Shown: positions 35,064 to 44,384, numbered from the stretch's first letter. The stretch: 58,414 bases of DNA from Tenericutes bacterium ADurb.Bin239 (GCA_002069815.1 MWCB01000006.1:1-58414); one strand, 5' to 3'. Program-made: numbers and translations. The notes: a model not told the origin generated them from the letters alone.

Positions 35064-36281
35064 CTATTTATCCTCCTCAATCATTTTATCGTTGTTAATT
35101 TTGTTGCGTTTTTCCGCTTTTTTAGCTTTTCTTATTGCTTTAGAAAGTCCAATCTTTTCTTCGATATTATGAATAAAGTGCTTAATTTTAATATATGACG
35201 GAGCATTCTTTCCTTTCACCATTTTTACTGATAAAAATAAAATGAGTAGCGCTTGAATAACGGTAACAACTTCCGAGGGAACATCTGTAAGAATAGCGAC
35301 CTGACCACTTCCAACTTTTAGGATCCCATAAAATAAAGCAGCAACAAATGCCCCTTCTGGAGCGTGGCCACCGAGTAGGGAAATTACCATTCCATCCCAA
35401 CCTAATCCTGGATTGGTCGAAAAGGTTCCCGAATACGTATACTGATCAGTCATTAACCAGCCCGCTCCTGCTAAACCAGCAATTGCTCCGCTCATTAACA
35501 TAATAATGATAATTTTATTTCGAACTTTAATTCCAACTGCTTCTGAAAATTGTAAATTGGATCCTAAACTCCGAATTTCATATCCGATTTTTGTTTTTCG
35601 ATATAAAAACCAAACAATAACAAAAACAGCCAGAGCAATAAAGAAAAAAGCTGTAAGTTGGGTGTTACCAAATCCTTTAAATATAGCGTTATTACCAACC
35701 ATGTGGGTTGATAAAATTCCAGACCGTTCATCACGGAATGGTCCTTCGGTTAATACTTTCAGTATTTCAATAATCGCATAGTTCAAAAGTAGCGTTACAA
35801 CCATCTCATTGACATTTAAATATGCTTTTAAGAGCGCGGGGATAACCGCAGTTAAAGTTCCAACTACTAGCGCAATAAGCAGCAATAAAGGAATTAACAC
35901 ACCTTTAGGGAGTGCTTGCCATTGATATCCTAGTACCGCAGTTGTAAATCCTGCGACAATAATTGAACTTTCAACCCCCATATTAAATAAGCCTGCTTTG
36001 AAACTAATCATAATAGCAAGACCAGCAAGTAATAAGGGACCCATGTGATGCAAAATGCGCGCAAACCCTCCTTTAACAAAAGGAGCATTTAAAATAGCGC
36101 CATACACCATAAACGGATTTTCTTTACTAATTAAAATCGGGATTAACGCCATCACAAACGCTAATAAAACTGGGACAATGATATTAATAGCACTTGAAAT
36201 AGTCGTGGCTTTTCGCTCAACAGTTACTGGATTAATTTTTAATTCTTCGCTAATTGCTACACTGCCATTTTTATTTGCCAT
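35064..36281 (-). CDS. BMP-type ABC transporter permease (NupP-like), copy 2
   Basis: The 405-residue protein has about ten membrane segments and family motifs AGLAIMISFKAGLFNMGVESSIIVAGF, LNVNEMVVTLLLNYAI and IRSLGSNLQFSEAVGIKVRNKI. The C-terminal tail is long and basic then acidic (RKAKKAEKRNKINN). It overlaps the ATPase gene by 11 bases and ends one base before the next permease start. Confidence 0.92.
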   Translation of the reverse strand: MANKNGSVAISEELKINPVTVERKATTISSAINIIVPVLLAFVMALIPILISKENPFMVYGAILNAPFVKGGFARILHHMGPLLLAGLAIMISFKAGLFNMGVESSIIVAGFTTAVLGYQWQALPKGVLIPLLLLIALVVGTLTAVIPALLKAYLNVNEMVVTLLLNYAIIEILKVLTEGPFRDERSGILSTHMVGNNAIFKGFGNTQLTAFFFIALAVFVIVWFLYRKTKIGYEIRSLGSNLQFSEAVGIKVRNKIIIIMLMSGAIAGLAGAGWLMTDQYTYSGTFSTNPGLGWDGMVISLLGGHAPEGAFVAALFYGILKVGSGQVAILTDVPSEVVTVIQALLILFLSVKMVKGKNAPSYIKIKHFIHNIEEKIGLSKAIRKAKKAEKRNKINNDKMIEEDK

Positions 36282-37821
36282 CGCTCACACCTCCCATTAG
36301 TAAACCTAGTTTTTCCGTTGTAGCGTCTTTTCCTAATACTTCGCCAATTACTCGTCCTTCATACATTACTAATATTCGATCAGATAAACTCATAATTTCC
36401 GTTATTTCGTTCGAAATAAGTAATACTGCTTTCCCGCTTTCAGCAAAATTGATAATGGCATTGTGAACGAATTCAATGGCGCCAATGTCAACACCACGCG
36501 TTGGCTGACTAGCAATTAGCAGTTCTGGATTTTTTTCTAACTCGCGCGCTATGATAACTTTTTGGGCATTCCCGCCTGATAATTGCGAGACGTATCCTCT
36601 TCGGTCACTAACCCGAATATCATATTTTTCAATAGCGGCTTCGCGTTTTTCCACAATTTCCTTATTTTTTAATACACCTAACTTGCTTATTTGTTTATCG
36701 GAAAGACAACCAGCAATAATATTTTCGCTAATGGTCATGTCACGATTAACACCATGTACATAACGGTCCTCAGGAATGATACTAATACCCGCCTCACGCA
36801 ATTCCTTTGGCCACTTGTTAGTAAGGCGTTTATCATATAAAAAGATATCGCCAGCAGTAGAGCAAATCATCCCAGTTAGTAATCCCACTAGTTCACTCTG
36901 CCCGTTACCATCAACACCGGCAATACCTAAAATTTCACCTTTTCTAATGTTAAAAGAAACATCGTTAACAACAAGTTTGCCATCTTTATTTTTAGTAGTT
37001 AAACCGCAAACTCTATAAACAACGTCATCATCTTCTTCAAAACATAAATGTTCTTTTTTAATATCTAATAAAACATCTCGGCCGACCATCATTCCCGCTA
37101 ATTCAGCTTGTGATGTATCTTTGGTCCGCACTGATCCAACTAGTTTTCCGCGTTTAATAACATAGACTCGATCACTAATATCTAGCACTTCTTGAAGCTT
37201 ATGCGTAATGATAATAATTGTTTTCCCCTTTGCTTTCATTTGTCGCATGCTGTCAAATAGTTCGTCAATCTCTTGCGGAATTAAAACGGCAGTCGGCTCA
37301 TCAAAGATTAATATATCTGCTTCCTTGTGAAGCATCTTTAAAATTTCAACTTTTTGTTGAGCGCCGACTGATAGATCTTTAATCTTATCGGTCGCTTTTA
37401 AATCAAATCCTGATGTCTTTATTAGGTCTTGTATTTCCTCAATTTGAGTCTTTCTGTCGATAAAAGGTGTTTTTAGTGATTTATTTTTAAGTTTAATCTC
37501 CTTTGTTTTTTCTCTACCCAAAAAGATATTGTCACTAACGGATAAGGAGGACACTAACTTAAAGTGCTGGTGCACCATACCGATGCCAGCTTCAATGGCA
37601 TCGGTAGGTGACTTAAAATCTACTTCTTTTCCTCGAACAAGGATGTGACCACTTGTAGGTTTTAAAAGACCAAATAACATATTCATCAAGGTTGATTTGC
37701 CAGCGCCATTTTCACCAACAATCGCTAAGATTTCTCCTTCATTAGCGTGTAGTGAAATATTATCGTTAGCAACAAATTCACCGAATTTCTTCGTTAAATT
37801 TTGAATTTCAACAACCTTCAT
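36271..37821 (-). CDS. BMP-type ABC transporter tandem ATPase, copy 2
   Basis: The 516 residues have two ABC domains as in the 25099 protein: Walker A GENGAGKST, Walker B ILIFDEPTAVL and a second domain with GVDGNGQSE and LSGGNAQKV. It energises the two downstream permeases. It lies 27 bases after the binding-protein gene and belongs to the ten-gene operon. Sequence similarity to the first set is clear but not close, so the two transporters are not a recent duplication. Confidence 0.94.
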   Translation of the reverse strand: MKVVEIQNLTKKFGEFVANDNISLHANEGEILAIVGENGAGKSTLMNMLFGLLKPTSGHILVRGKEVDFKSPTDAIEAGIGMVHQHFKLVSSLSVSDNIFLGREKTKEIKLKNKSLKTPFIDRKTQIEEIQDLIKTSGFDLKATDKIKDLSVGAQQKVEILKMLHKEADILIFDEPTAVLIPQEIDELFDSMRQMKAKGKTIIIITHKLQEVLDISDRVYVIKRGKLVGSVRTKDTSQAELAGMMVGRDVLLDIKKEHLCFEEDDDVVYRVCGLTTKNKDGKLVVNDVSFNIRKGEILGIAGVDGNGQSELVGLLTGMICSTAGDIFLYDKRLTNKWPKELREAGISIIPEDRYVHGVNRDMTISENIIAGCLSDKQISKLGVLKNKEIVEKREAAIEKYDIRVSDRRGYVSQLSGGNAQKVIIARELEKNPELLIASQPTRGVDIGAIEFVHNAIINFAESGKAVLLISNEITEIMSLSDRILVMYEGRVIGEVLGKDATTEKLGLLMGGVSDGK

Positions 37822-37848
37822 GATTATCTGTCTTTCTTTTTTTATTTT

Positions 37849-39006
37849 TTAGTTTGCAAATGTAATATTGGTTAAGGCAGCGGTGTCTAGTGTTTCACCT
37901 CTTTGAGCATCAACAACATCGATCTCACCAGCAATAATTGCTGTTTCTAAGTTTTGTATCTTTTGTTTAATTTCGGCCCATTTTGCTGCTGCGGGATCCG
38001 TTTGGGCTAGGAAGCCAGAAATTGTTGCTAAATCAGTGATACCAGTACCCAAACTCTTTAAGTCATAATAGCGGGTTGTAGCACCATCTTTAAGGGTTCC
38101 TTCCAATAATTCCTTGGTTATATCGTAAGTAACGGCATCCGTTTTCTTAAGCACACTTGTTAAAACATGTCCTGGTTTTAATGCATCTTGGTTTGCGTCG
38201 ACATCAACCATTAAACGCTTAGCGGTTTCCGCTTCGTTTCTAATGTTAGAAGCAACACCACCTGCCGCACCATAAACAATGTTAACGCCTTGATTGTAAA
38301 ATTCTTTGACCATGTTAGCGTTGGCAGCTGATGCCCCAAAACCTGCTGTGGTATTTTCATAATAACGATAGTTAACTTCTAATTCTTGGGCAATATGATT
38401 AGCGCCTTCGACGTATCCATAACCGAAAACACGGATACCATTAGAGTTAGATCCACCAACGAACGCTAATGCACGATCATCGGCAAAATTATATCCAGTT
38501 GGTAACAAAAGGTCTCGATTTTCGTTTACTAAAACACTTAATGCTCCCGCTAGGAATGAAGATTCGTTAACGCTAAAGAGTATTTCAATTACGTTATCAT
38601 GAATTCTTTCTCCTGCATCGTTGGTATTGGCAAATTCGTTAAATACAACGTATGTTGTATTTGGATAGCGTTTTGCAATTGGATTACCTCCAGCATAATT
38701 TAAAATAAGGGTTTCAAAGTTATATTCGAGCGTAAATACTAAATCATACTCTTGTTCGCCGAGTGTGTTCAATATTGTCGTAATGTTTGCTGGAGTAGTA
38801 AAGTCTACCGTTTTGATAGATACATTATCATATTCTGCAGCAATTTTGTTTAAACCAGCAACCGCGAATTGGTTGTAACCATTGTCTTGCAAGGTTGCCT
38901 CCGAAGCAATAAGCCCCACCTTGAACTCTTTTCCCCGCTCGCCACGGCAAGCAATCAGAGATGTCGATAATAAAACTAGACCGACTAATGCAAATAATTT
39001 TTTCAT
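37849..39006 (-). CDS. BMP-family nucleoside-binding lipoprotein, copy 2
   Basis: The 385 residues begin with a lipoprotein signal peptide (FALVGLVLLSTSLIAC, lipobox LIAC). The mature part follows the BMP fold (LIASEATLQDNGYNQFAVAGL, FTLEYNFETLIL, FVGGSNSNGIRVFGYGYVEGANHIA, VDVDANQD). It is the first gene of the operon and probably sets the substrate range of the import system. GGAGGAAACGC precedes the ATG. The ligand pocket differs from copy 1, so the substrates probably differ. Confidence 0.93.
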   Translation of the reverse strand: MKKLFALVGLVLLSTSLIACRGERGKEFKVGLIASEATLQDNGYNQFAVAGLNKIAAEYDNVSIKTVDFTTPANITTILNTLGEQEYDLVFTLEYNFETLILNYAGGNPIAKRYPNTTYVVFNEFANTNDAGERIHDNVIEILFSVNESSFLAGALSVLVNENRDLLLPTGYNFADDRALAFVGGSNSNGIRVFGYGYVEGANHIAQELEVNYRYYENTTAGFGASAANANMVKEFYNQGVNIVYGAAGGVASNIRNEAETAKRLMVDVDANQDALKPGHVLTSVLKKTDAVTYDITKELLEGTLKDGATTRYYDLKSLGTGITDLATISGFLAQTDPAAAKWAEIKQKIQNLETAIIAGEIDVVDAQRGETLDTAALTNITFAN

Positions 39007-39045
39007 GCGTTTCCTCCTTTCATTATTGCAATTTGTCTTACACGT

Positions 39046-39059
39046 TGAAACCTGTAACT
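39046..39059. promoter_or_regulatory. Imperfect second LacI-type operator
   Basis: TGAAACCTGTAACT matches the reverse complement of the 39089-39102 operator at 11 of 14 positions. The centres are 43 bases apart, about four helical turns. It lies in the leader of the ten-gene operon. Confidence 0.4.
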
Positions 39060-39088
39060 TAAATATCGCAAGTAGCGATCATAACTAA

Positions 39089-39102
39089 TGTAACCGGTTT
39101 CA
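39089..39102. promoter_or_regulatory. cre-like / LacI-family operator
   Basis: On the transcribed strand TGAAACCGGTTACA matches the catabolite-responsive element consensus TGWAANCGNTNWCA at every position. It overlaps the predicted transcription start of the ten-gene operon, the usual site for repression by CcpA or another LacI-family protein. Confidence 0.65.
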
Positions 39103-39107
39103 CTTCT

Positions 39108-39135
39108 ATTTTAGTACACGCGAGCAATGAGTAAA
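39108..39135 (-). promoter_or_regulatory. Promoter of the ten-gene nucleoside operon
   Basis: TTTACT (plus 39130-39135) and TAAAAT (plus 39108-39113) are 16 bases apart. The start site falls at about 39101, inside the operator, about 95 bases before the binding-protein ATG. Confidence 0.6.
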
Positions 39136-39182
39136 TGAATTTAATAAGTCTTTTTTAGGGTTTGATGATTTTTAGCACTTAA

Positions 39183-39209
39183 AAAAGGCCCCAGTAGGCT
39201 GGGGCCTTC
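39183..39209 (-). terminator. Terminator of the sugar ABC operon
   Basis: AAGGCCCCAG pairs with CTGGGGCCTT around a 4-base loop, followed by TTTT on the transcribed strand. Confidence 0.93.
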
Positions 39210-39227
39210 GTCAGCGTTAACTAATTA

Positions 39228-40538
39228 TTACACTACTGGAGGGGTTAAGGATAAGCTTCCTTCAAACGCAAATGGCGCTAAGGTGATAGCGTCATAGGCG
39301 CCAAGTGGACCAGTAAAGTAAATATCAGCGGTTGGGTTAGCGACAAAGAAGTCTCTAAACGCTGCTTGATCGTCAATGCCCATGTGGTAGTTAAGTGAAA
39401 GTTTAACTTCAAATTCAAAGTTATTACCATCTTTACCAGTTAAGACGACATCAGCGTGTTTACCTAATTCTAAGGAACCAGGTTCAACAGGATTGCCATC
39501 ACGATCAAGCATTTTTTTGTAACGAAGTGGGAAGTTAAGAATAACAGTCGTTCCCACTTTATGTTTGAGTGGTCCGCTTAATTCATTACCAATGTCGAGT
39601 TGTTCCGCAAAATCGTTAGCGTTAACAACGATTGCTTCTGGTGCAGCGATAGTGGGGTGATCAGCGGCCGCCACTTCAGTAACCCGTTTAATCCATTGTA
39701 ATTGTGGTAAACCATGGTAAACGGTATATTGACCGATTACTTCGTATAATTTACCAATTTGCATATATTCACGGTAGTCATTAATTTTGAAGAGACCTAA
39801 TGCAACATCGCCATCACAAATAACACCGTTATTCCAGTCGGCAAAGTACCCGTTGAAGTAACCATACACTTTAACAATTTTGCCCATTGGCTGAGCCCGC
39901 GCTTCATCTAAAGTGAATTCATAAATAATTTCTTGCGGATGAAGAATCATATCGATATTGAATCGCGTTGAACGTTCACCAATATGAATGGTCGCATATA
40001 AACGCGCCGCTTTTGCTGGGGGAACAGTATGAATTGGGTTACCGCCACTGTCGTACTCGGCATCATAGCGCGGGTAGTCAGGAATAGCGTAATCGTCACC
40101 CTTATCATCAACCGCAAATTCAAAACTAGCGTAGTTTTCACCTTCGAGATACGAATAGGTAACAGTATATTCTGGATAGAGATAGACGCCATTAATTTCG
40201 TCTTCATATTTTAATTCTCCGTAGGTAATGAGAATTAAGTCGTTACCATACTTTAATTCGGGAATTGGTAACGGTGGTTCAGCATCGGCCCGAAATACGT
40301 TGGTCGGAATCGTGCTTCCCGTTCTTTCTATAACTAGTGGAACACTTCTTGCAATATAGTTAACAGCAATATTGTGTTCTTCATCGGTAAGAACTACTTC
40401 AGGCTCACTTATTGATTCGCCTGTAGTACTTACACTCGGCCCTTCGCTTTGTGGTGCTTCTGAACTTGGGTCTTTACAACCAGCGAGTAAGCCAACAATC
40501 GCAAATAGTAAGCCAATTTTTAGAAATGTCTTTTTCAT
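39228..40538 (-). CDS. Lipoprotein with probable OB-fold domain, in sugar ABC operon
   Basis: The 436 residues begin with a lipoprotein signal peptide (LLFAIVGLLAGC) and a Ser/Glu/Pro-rich spacer. A beta-rich domain follows (about 60-200). The segment MGKIVKVYGYFNGYFADWNNGVICDGDVALGLF...GKLYEVIGQYTVYHGLPQLQ (about 217-285) resembles an OB-fold, and a last domain runs about 300-436. It is the last gene of the operon, after the solute-binding protein, so it may assist polymer or oligosaccharide capture. No named family was recognised. Confidence 0.85.
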   Translation of the reverse strand: MKKTFLKIGLLFAIVGLLAGCKDPSSEAPQSEGPSVSTTGESISEPEVVLTDEEHNIAVNYIARSVPLVIERTGSTIPTNVFRADAEPPLPIPELKYGNDLILITYGELKYEDEINGVYLYPEYTVTYSYLEGENYASFEFAVDDKGDDYAIPDYPRYDAEYDSGGNPIHTVPPAKAARLYATIHIGERSTRFNIDMILHPQEIIYEFTLDEARAQPMGKIVKVYGYFNGYFADWNNGVICDGDVALGLFKINDYREYMQIGKLYEVIGQYTVYHGLPQLQWIKRVTEVAAADHPTIAAPEAIVVNANDFAEQLDIGNELSGPLKHKVGTTVILNFPLRYKKMLDRDGNPVEPGSLELGKHADVVLTGKDGNNFEFEVKLSLNYHMGIDDQAAFRDFFVANPTADIYFTGPLGAYDAITLAPFAFEGSLSLTPPVV

Positions 40539-40563
40539 ATTTTTCTCCTTTTATTATTTATTT

Positions 40564-42153
40564 TTAACTTTGAACATACCGCGCAAGTTTGACAACAACA
40601 TCGTTTAAAACTTGTTCTGGTGTTTTACCTTTGAATAATTCAGCCATAACTGATTCGACGGTATTGCGGATTTCACTTGAACCAAGGAAGCCTGGATCAA
40701 CAAACTTAATCCACTTTTTATCAGGATTCATATAAACATCTGCTTGGAGTAACGCCGTCTTTCGAATTACTTTTTCGCGTTCCGTTCCATCAGTTTGTTG
40801 TAAGAACTGGCTATACATTAAGTAATCTTGATAGCGTTGGCTGTTAGGATCAATCTTCGTGGGGTCTAAGACGGGGAAGTAGGACGTTGCTTTTCCAAAT
40901 TCGTAATTTGCTTCATAAGTTAAGAAGCGAAGGAGACGCCACGCCGCTAACCGTTCGGCTTGAGCTTTAGGATCAGCACCACGACCAACAGCAAAAATAG
41001 CAAGGTTGGTGCCTTGGGCAATAACCGATTTAGCCGCAACTAAATCACCATTGTATGGAATCGCATTAATTGATAAATCAAATGGATAATCGGTGGTGCC
41101 CCCTGGTAAATTTTCACCAACACCAGCACTACTACTAATCGTTAAGACGAGTTTACCTTCTTTAAAGGGGACGGATGAATAGAGCGCTTGCCCAAAGTTA
41201 TCAGGTAAACCAATAATTCCATCATCGTAAAGTTGTTTAAAGTAAGCAAGGGCGGCTAAGGTTTTCGTACGGTGTGGTTCTTCTTGGAAACGAATGTATC
41301 CATTTTGAATCGTACTTCCTTTTTCAGTATAAGCTGCACCCCATTGCTTGATAGTCGTAATAAAGAAGTTACTAGCGCTATCCCAGCTGAAGGGGATAAA
41401 TTGTTCTTCGCTAACTAAACTCATATCAACCGCAATGTCTGGTTTTAAATTAGGATCAAAATTTTCTGGTTTAGGAACAGCTGTTCCATCTTTCTTAACT
41501 AACTTACCAAACCATCCATTATTTTTGGCAACGGCTTTTAGTTTAGGACCAACGACCGCTAAATCTTGCCATGTTTTGGGAATAAAGATGCTAGCATCCT
41601 TTTTCTTAGCGGCATCAAAGAAACTTTGGTTAGCAATCATAACTTCGGTTGACTTATTAAAAGGTAATCCGTATGTTGCTTGGTCCGATAAAGCATGAAT
41701 TTCCGCCATATAGTCGGCGTTATATTCATCAATATTAACTCCGTATTGTGGGTGGTTAATATAGTTTGTGGGGTTACCAATGTTCACTAAAATATTTGCA
41801 TTAATGTAACCGACTAAGTGGTCTGGATAACCATTAGCGATATGGGGATACGTATTGGTGCTAATTGAGCCGTTAATGGCTTGTTGAAGGTTTGGATACC
41901 CTTGTTTTGATTCATATAGCACACGAATATCGGGGTTTTCACTCTCAAAGCGAGTAAAGAGAGGGGTTAGGGCACTCGTAACCGATGAGCCAAACCCAGT
42001 CCAAAACTTAACTTCAATTTTTTCACCTGTGTATGGGAGAGAATCCCCACTTGTGGTTACAGTTTCCGATGGCATCGATGGACGTAAACAACCCGCAAGC
42101 GTCGCTAGTGTTAAGACCGATACCGCTGTAAATATGAATTTTCTAAATTTCAT
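40564..42153 (-). CDS. Carbohydrate ABC transporter solute-binding lipoprotein (family 1)
   Basis: The 529 residues begin with a signal peptide and lipobox LAGC. The mature part follows extracellular solute-binding family 1 (VKFWTGFGSSVTSALTPLFTRFESENPDIRV, YGLPFNKSTEVMIANQSFF, FKEGKLVLTISSSAG). It is longer than the 410-450 usual for maltose or glycerol-phosphate binding proteins, with insertions around 215-260. It delivers an oligosaccharide to the two upstream-encoded permeases. The sugar is not identifiable; the starch-binding surface proteins at 52749-58333 make maltodextrins plausible. Confidence 0.92.
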   Translation of the reverse strand: MKFRKFIFTAVSVLTLATLAGCLRPSMPSETVTTSGDSLPYTGEKIEVKFWTGFGSSVTSALTPLFTRFESENPDIRVLYESKQGYPNLQQAINGSISTNTYPHIANGYPDHLVGYINANILVNIGNPTNYINHPQYGVNIDEYNADYMAEIHALSDQATYGLPFNKSTEVMIANQSFFDAAKKKDASIFIPKTWQDLAVVGPKLKAVAKNNGWFGKLVKKDGTAVPKPENFDPNLKPDIAVDMSLVSEEQFIPFSWDSASNFFITTIKQWGAAYTEKGSTIQNGYIRFQEEPHRTKTLAALAYFKQLYDDGIIGLPDNFGQALYSSVPFKEGKLVLTISSSAGVGENLPGGTTDYPFDLSINAIPYNGDLVAAKSVIAQGTNLAIFAVGRGADPKAQAERLAAWRLLRFLTYEANYEFGKATSYFPVLDPTKIDPNSQRYQDYLMYSQFLQQTDGTEREKVIRKTALLQADVYMNPDKKWIKFVDPGFLGSSEIRNTVESVMAELFKGKTPEQVLNDVVVKLARYVQS

Positions 42154-42200
42154 ATACCTTTTTCCTTTCTTGTATTAATTATATAACGATTAGTGAGTCA

Positions 42201-43262
42201 CTAACCTTTAATACCACTGCGTGATACCCCGCTCATGATATATTTTCGGAAGAAAATAAAGACAATAAGCAGTGGCGCACTAACAATCATTGATGCCGCA
42301 ATTTTAACGGTGTCATAACTAGCAAATTGACCAGTAAAGGTTGACATTAACCCGTTACTAACAAGCCGCATCGTATGGTTGTAATTAAATAGTTTTTGAA
42401 TAGTGGGGTTATACCCTTGGGCAATAAGGGTCGGCCATAAGTAAGCATTCCAACTCCCCATCACGTTTAAGATAATAATCGTAACAATTGTCGGCATTCC
42501 AATTGGAATCATAACCCGCCATAAATAACTAAACTCTCCATACCCATCAACTTTCGCGGCAAGGAAGAGTTCGTTTGGTATTTGTTGGAATGTTTGTCTT
42601 AAATAGAAAATATAGAAGACACTAACACCGTGAACTAGGATCAAGGCGCGATATGTATTTTCCCATCCTAACCATTTCGCGGTTTGAATATTGGTAATAA
42701 GCATCATTTCACCTGGAATCATCATCGTCGCCAAAAGGATCGCAAACAGGAAGTTTTTGCCTTTAAAATCAAGACGAGCAAAAGCAAATGATGCTAAAAC
42801 GGTTGTAATAATCGTAAATACCGTGGAAACAACCGCGACAATAATGGTATTTAAAAAGTACGGAATAAAGCTACGTTCTGATGATTTCATAACGATATCT
42901 AACAAAGCTTCGTTCATATCTTTAAGCGGATTTTTAAGATCAGCCCCTAATACAATCCTAAAGTTAACGAAACTTGGACTAGTCGTAAATAAACGTAATC
43001 CCGTTGAAACTTCTCGTTGGTACTCAAGAGGTGTCTTAACCGAAACAGAAATCATAAACCAGAACGGTAAGAGCATAAAGAACGCAAATAGAGTCAAAAA
43101 CGTATACACAAGAATTTTTACAATAATTGCTCGTGTTTTGTATTCTTTAGCAATTTCGTAAGATGGTTGAAAGCGTTCATCATCGATATGCGCAAGTTTA
43201 GCTTCTTCTTCCGCAGTGAGTTCCACTACGTCTTCAGCAACTTTTTTCTCTTTATCAGTCAT
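42201..43262 (-). CDS. Carbohydrate ABC transporter permease, MalG type
   Basis: The 353-residue membrane protein has six membrane segments after an acidic cytoplasmic N-terminal extension of about 45 residues. The EAA loop that contacts the ATPase reads ELFLAAKVDGYGEFSYLWRVMIPIGMP. A GGAGG site precedes the start. It pairs with the 43278 permease. Confidence 0.93.
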   Translation of the reverse strand: MTDKEKKVAEDVVELTAEEEAKLAHIDDERFQPSYEIAKEYKTRAIIVKILVYTFLTLFAFFMLLPFWFMISVSVKTPLEYQREVSTGLRLFTTSPSFVNFRIVLGADLKNPLKDMNEALLDIVMKSSERSFIPYFLNTIIVAVVSTVFTIITTVLASFAFARLDFKGKNFLFAILLATMMIPGEMMLITNIQTAKWLGWENTYRALILVHGVSVFYIFYLRQTFQQIPNELFLAAKVDGYGEFSYLWRVMIPIGMPTIVTIIILNVMGSWNAYLWPTLIAQGYNPTIQKLFNYNHTMRLVSNGLMSTFTGQFASYDTVKIAASMIVSAPLLIVFIFFRKYIMSGVSRSGIKG

Positions 43263-43277
43263 TGCTTCAACCTCCTT

Positions 43278-44384
43278 CTAGTAGTGCACCCGCTTCTTCG
43301 AGACTTGCATCTGAATTAGCGTGATGAATAAGATAATAACAAGTAAGATAACCGATCCAGCGGCGGCAAGCGGAATATTTGGTTCAACGTTGCGGTTCAT
43401 ATAAATGTACCCGACAACTGTAATCCATAAGGTCCGTGTTTCGCCCCCGAAGTGAATCGGTCCGCCCCCAACAATCGAGATAACGCTTTGGTAGGCTTTA
43501 AAGGCACCAATAAAGGACGTAATCGTAATATATAGGATTTGCGGACTTAAAAGGGGAACAGTAATGCGCCTAAAGATGGTGCTACGATTTGATCCATCAA
43601 TCCGCGCCGCGTCATAATACTGCCGGTCAATACTTGCAAGCCCGCTCATAAACACGAGAATTTTAAAGGCGAGCCCGGCCCAAATTGATTGGACGGTAAT
43701 CGCAAACCCAAGTGAAAATTTAGATAACGGGATTGTTCCTCCACCGCCATCCCATAATGGGCGAATCCATGAAACTGGTTTTCCACCAAAAAATTGAATA
43801 AATTGGTTCATAATTCCCCCAACTTCATGGGAGAAAATAGTGTTGAAAACCATCCCCAAGGCAATGCCGTTAGTGACATAAGGGAGGAAGAAAATGGTTT
43901 GATACGTTGCGCGTAATGGCTTAATTGAGTTAAGCGATACTGCCAGTAACAATGAAATCATAATCGTAAGTGGTACGGAAATGATTGTTAAAATAGCGGT
44001 GTTAAGCAACGCGTTTCGAAACAGCGGATCTTTTAACACGTAGGCAAAGTTAGCAAAACCTATGATTGGTTTGTAGGGTCTTAGAAAGGGAACGTCTGGT
44101 TCGACAATACGGAAGTACTCGGCCCACCATTCGGGGTTATTGTACATATCTAATTGTCGTAAATAACTTGCAAGGGCAATACTACCCGTCCCACCTTGGA
44201 AATAAAAGTCTTTAACAAAAGCAATAAATGTGGTGTTGAAAATCGGGAAGATGGTAAATAAAAGTAAGAAGAAAAGTGCTGGTAATAATGCAATCAGGGC
44301 TTTGAGCCAAATCGGCATTGATACACTTTTTTTCGTTTGCATCGGCCCTTTATCAAGATAGAGGGCTCCTTCTTTACTACTCAT
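43278..44384 (-). CDS. Carbohydrate ABC transporter permease, MalF/LacF type
   Basis: The 368 residues carry six or more membrane segments and the EAA loop QYYDAARIDGSNRSTIFRRITVPLLSP. A long extracytoplasmic loop lies between the first two membrane segments (about 55-120). GAAAGGAGG precedes the ATG. It is followed 15 bases later by the MalG-type gene. Confidence 0.93.
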   Translation of the reverse strand: MSSKEGALYLDKGPMQTKKSVSMPIWLKALIALLPALFFLLLFTIFPIFNTTFIAFVKDFYFQGGTGSIALASYLRQLDMYNNPEWWAEYFRIVEPDVPFLRPYKPIIGFANFAYVLKDPLFRNALLNTAILTIISVPLTIMISLLLAVSLNSIKPLRATYQTIFFLPYVTNGIALGMVFNTIFSHEVGGIMNQFIQFFGGKPVSWIRPLWDGGGGTIPLSKFSLGFAITVQSIWAGLAFKILVFMSGLASIDRQYYDAARIDGSNRSTIFRRITVPLLSPQILYITITSFIGAFKAYQSVISIVGGGPIHFGGETRTLWITVVGYIYMNRNVEPNIPLAAAGSVILLVIILFITLIQMQVSKKRVHY

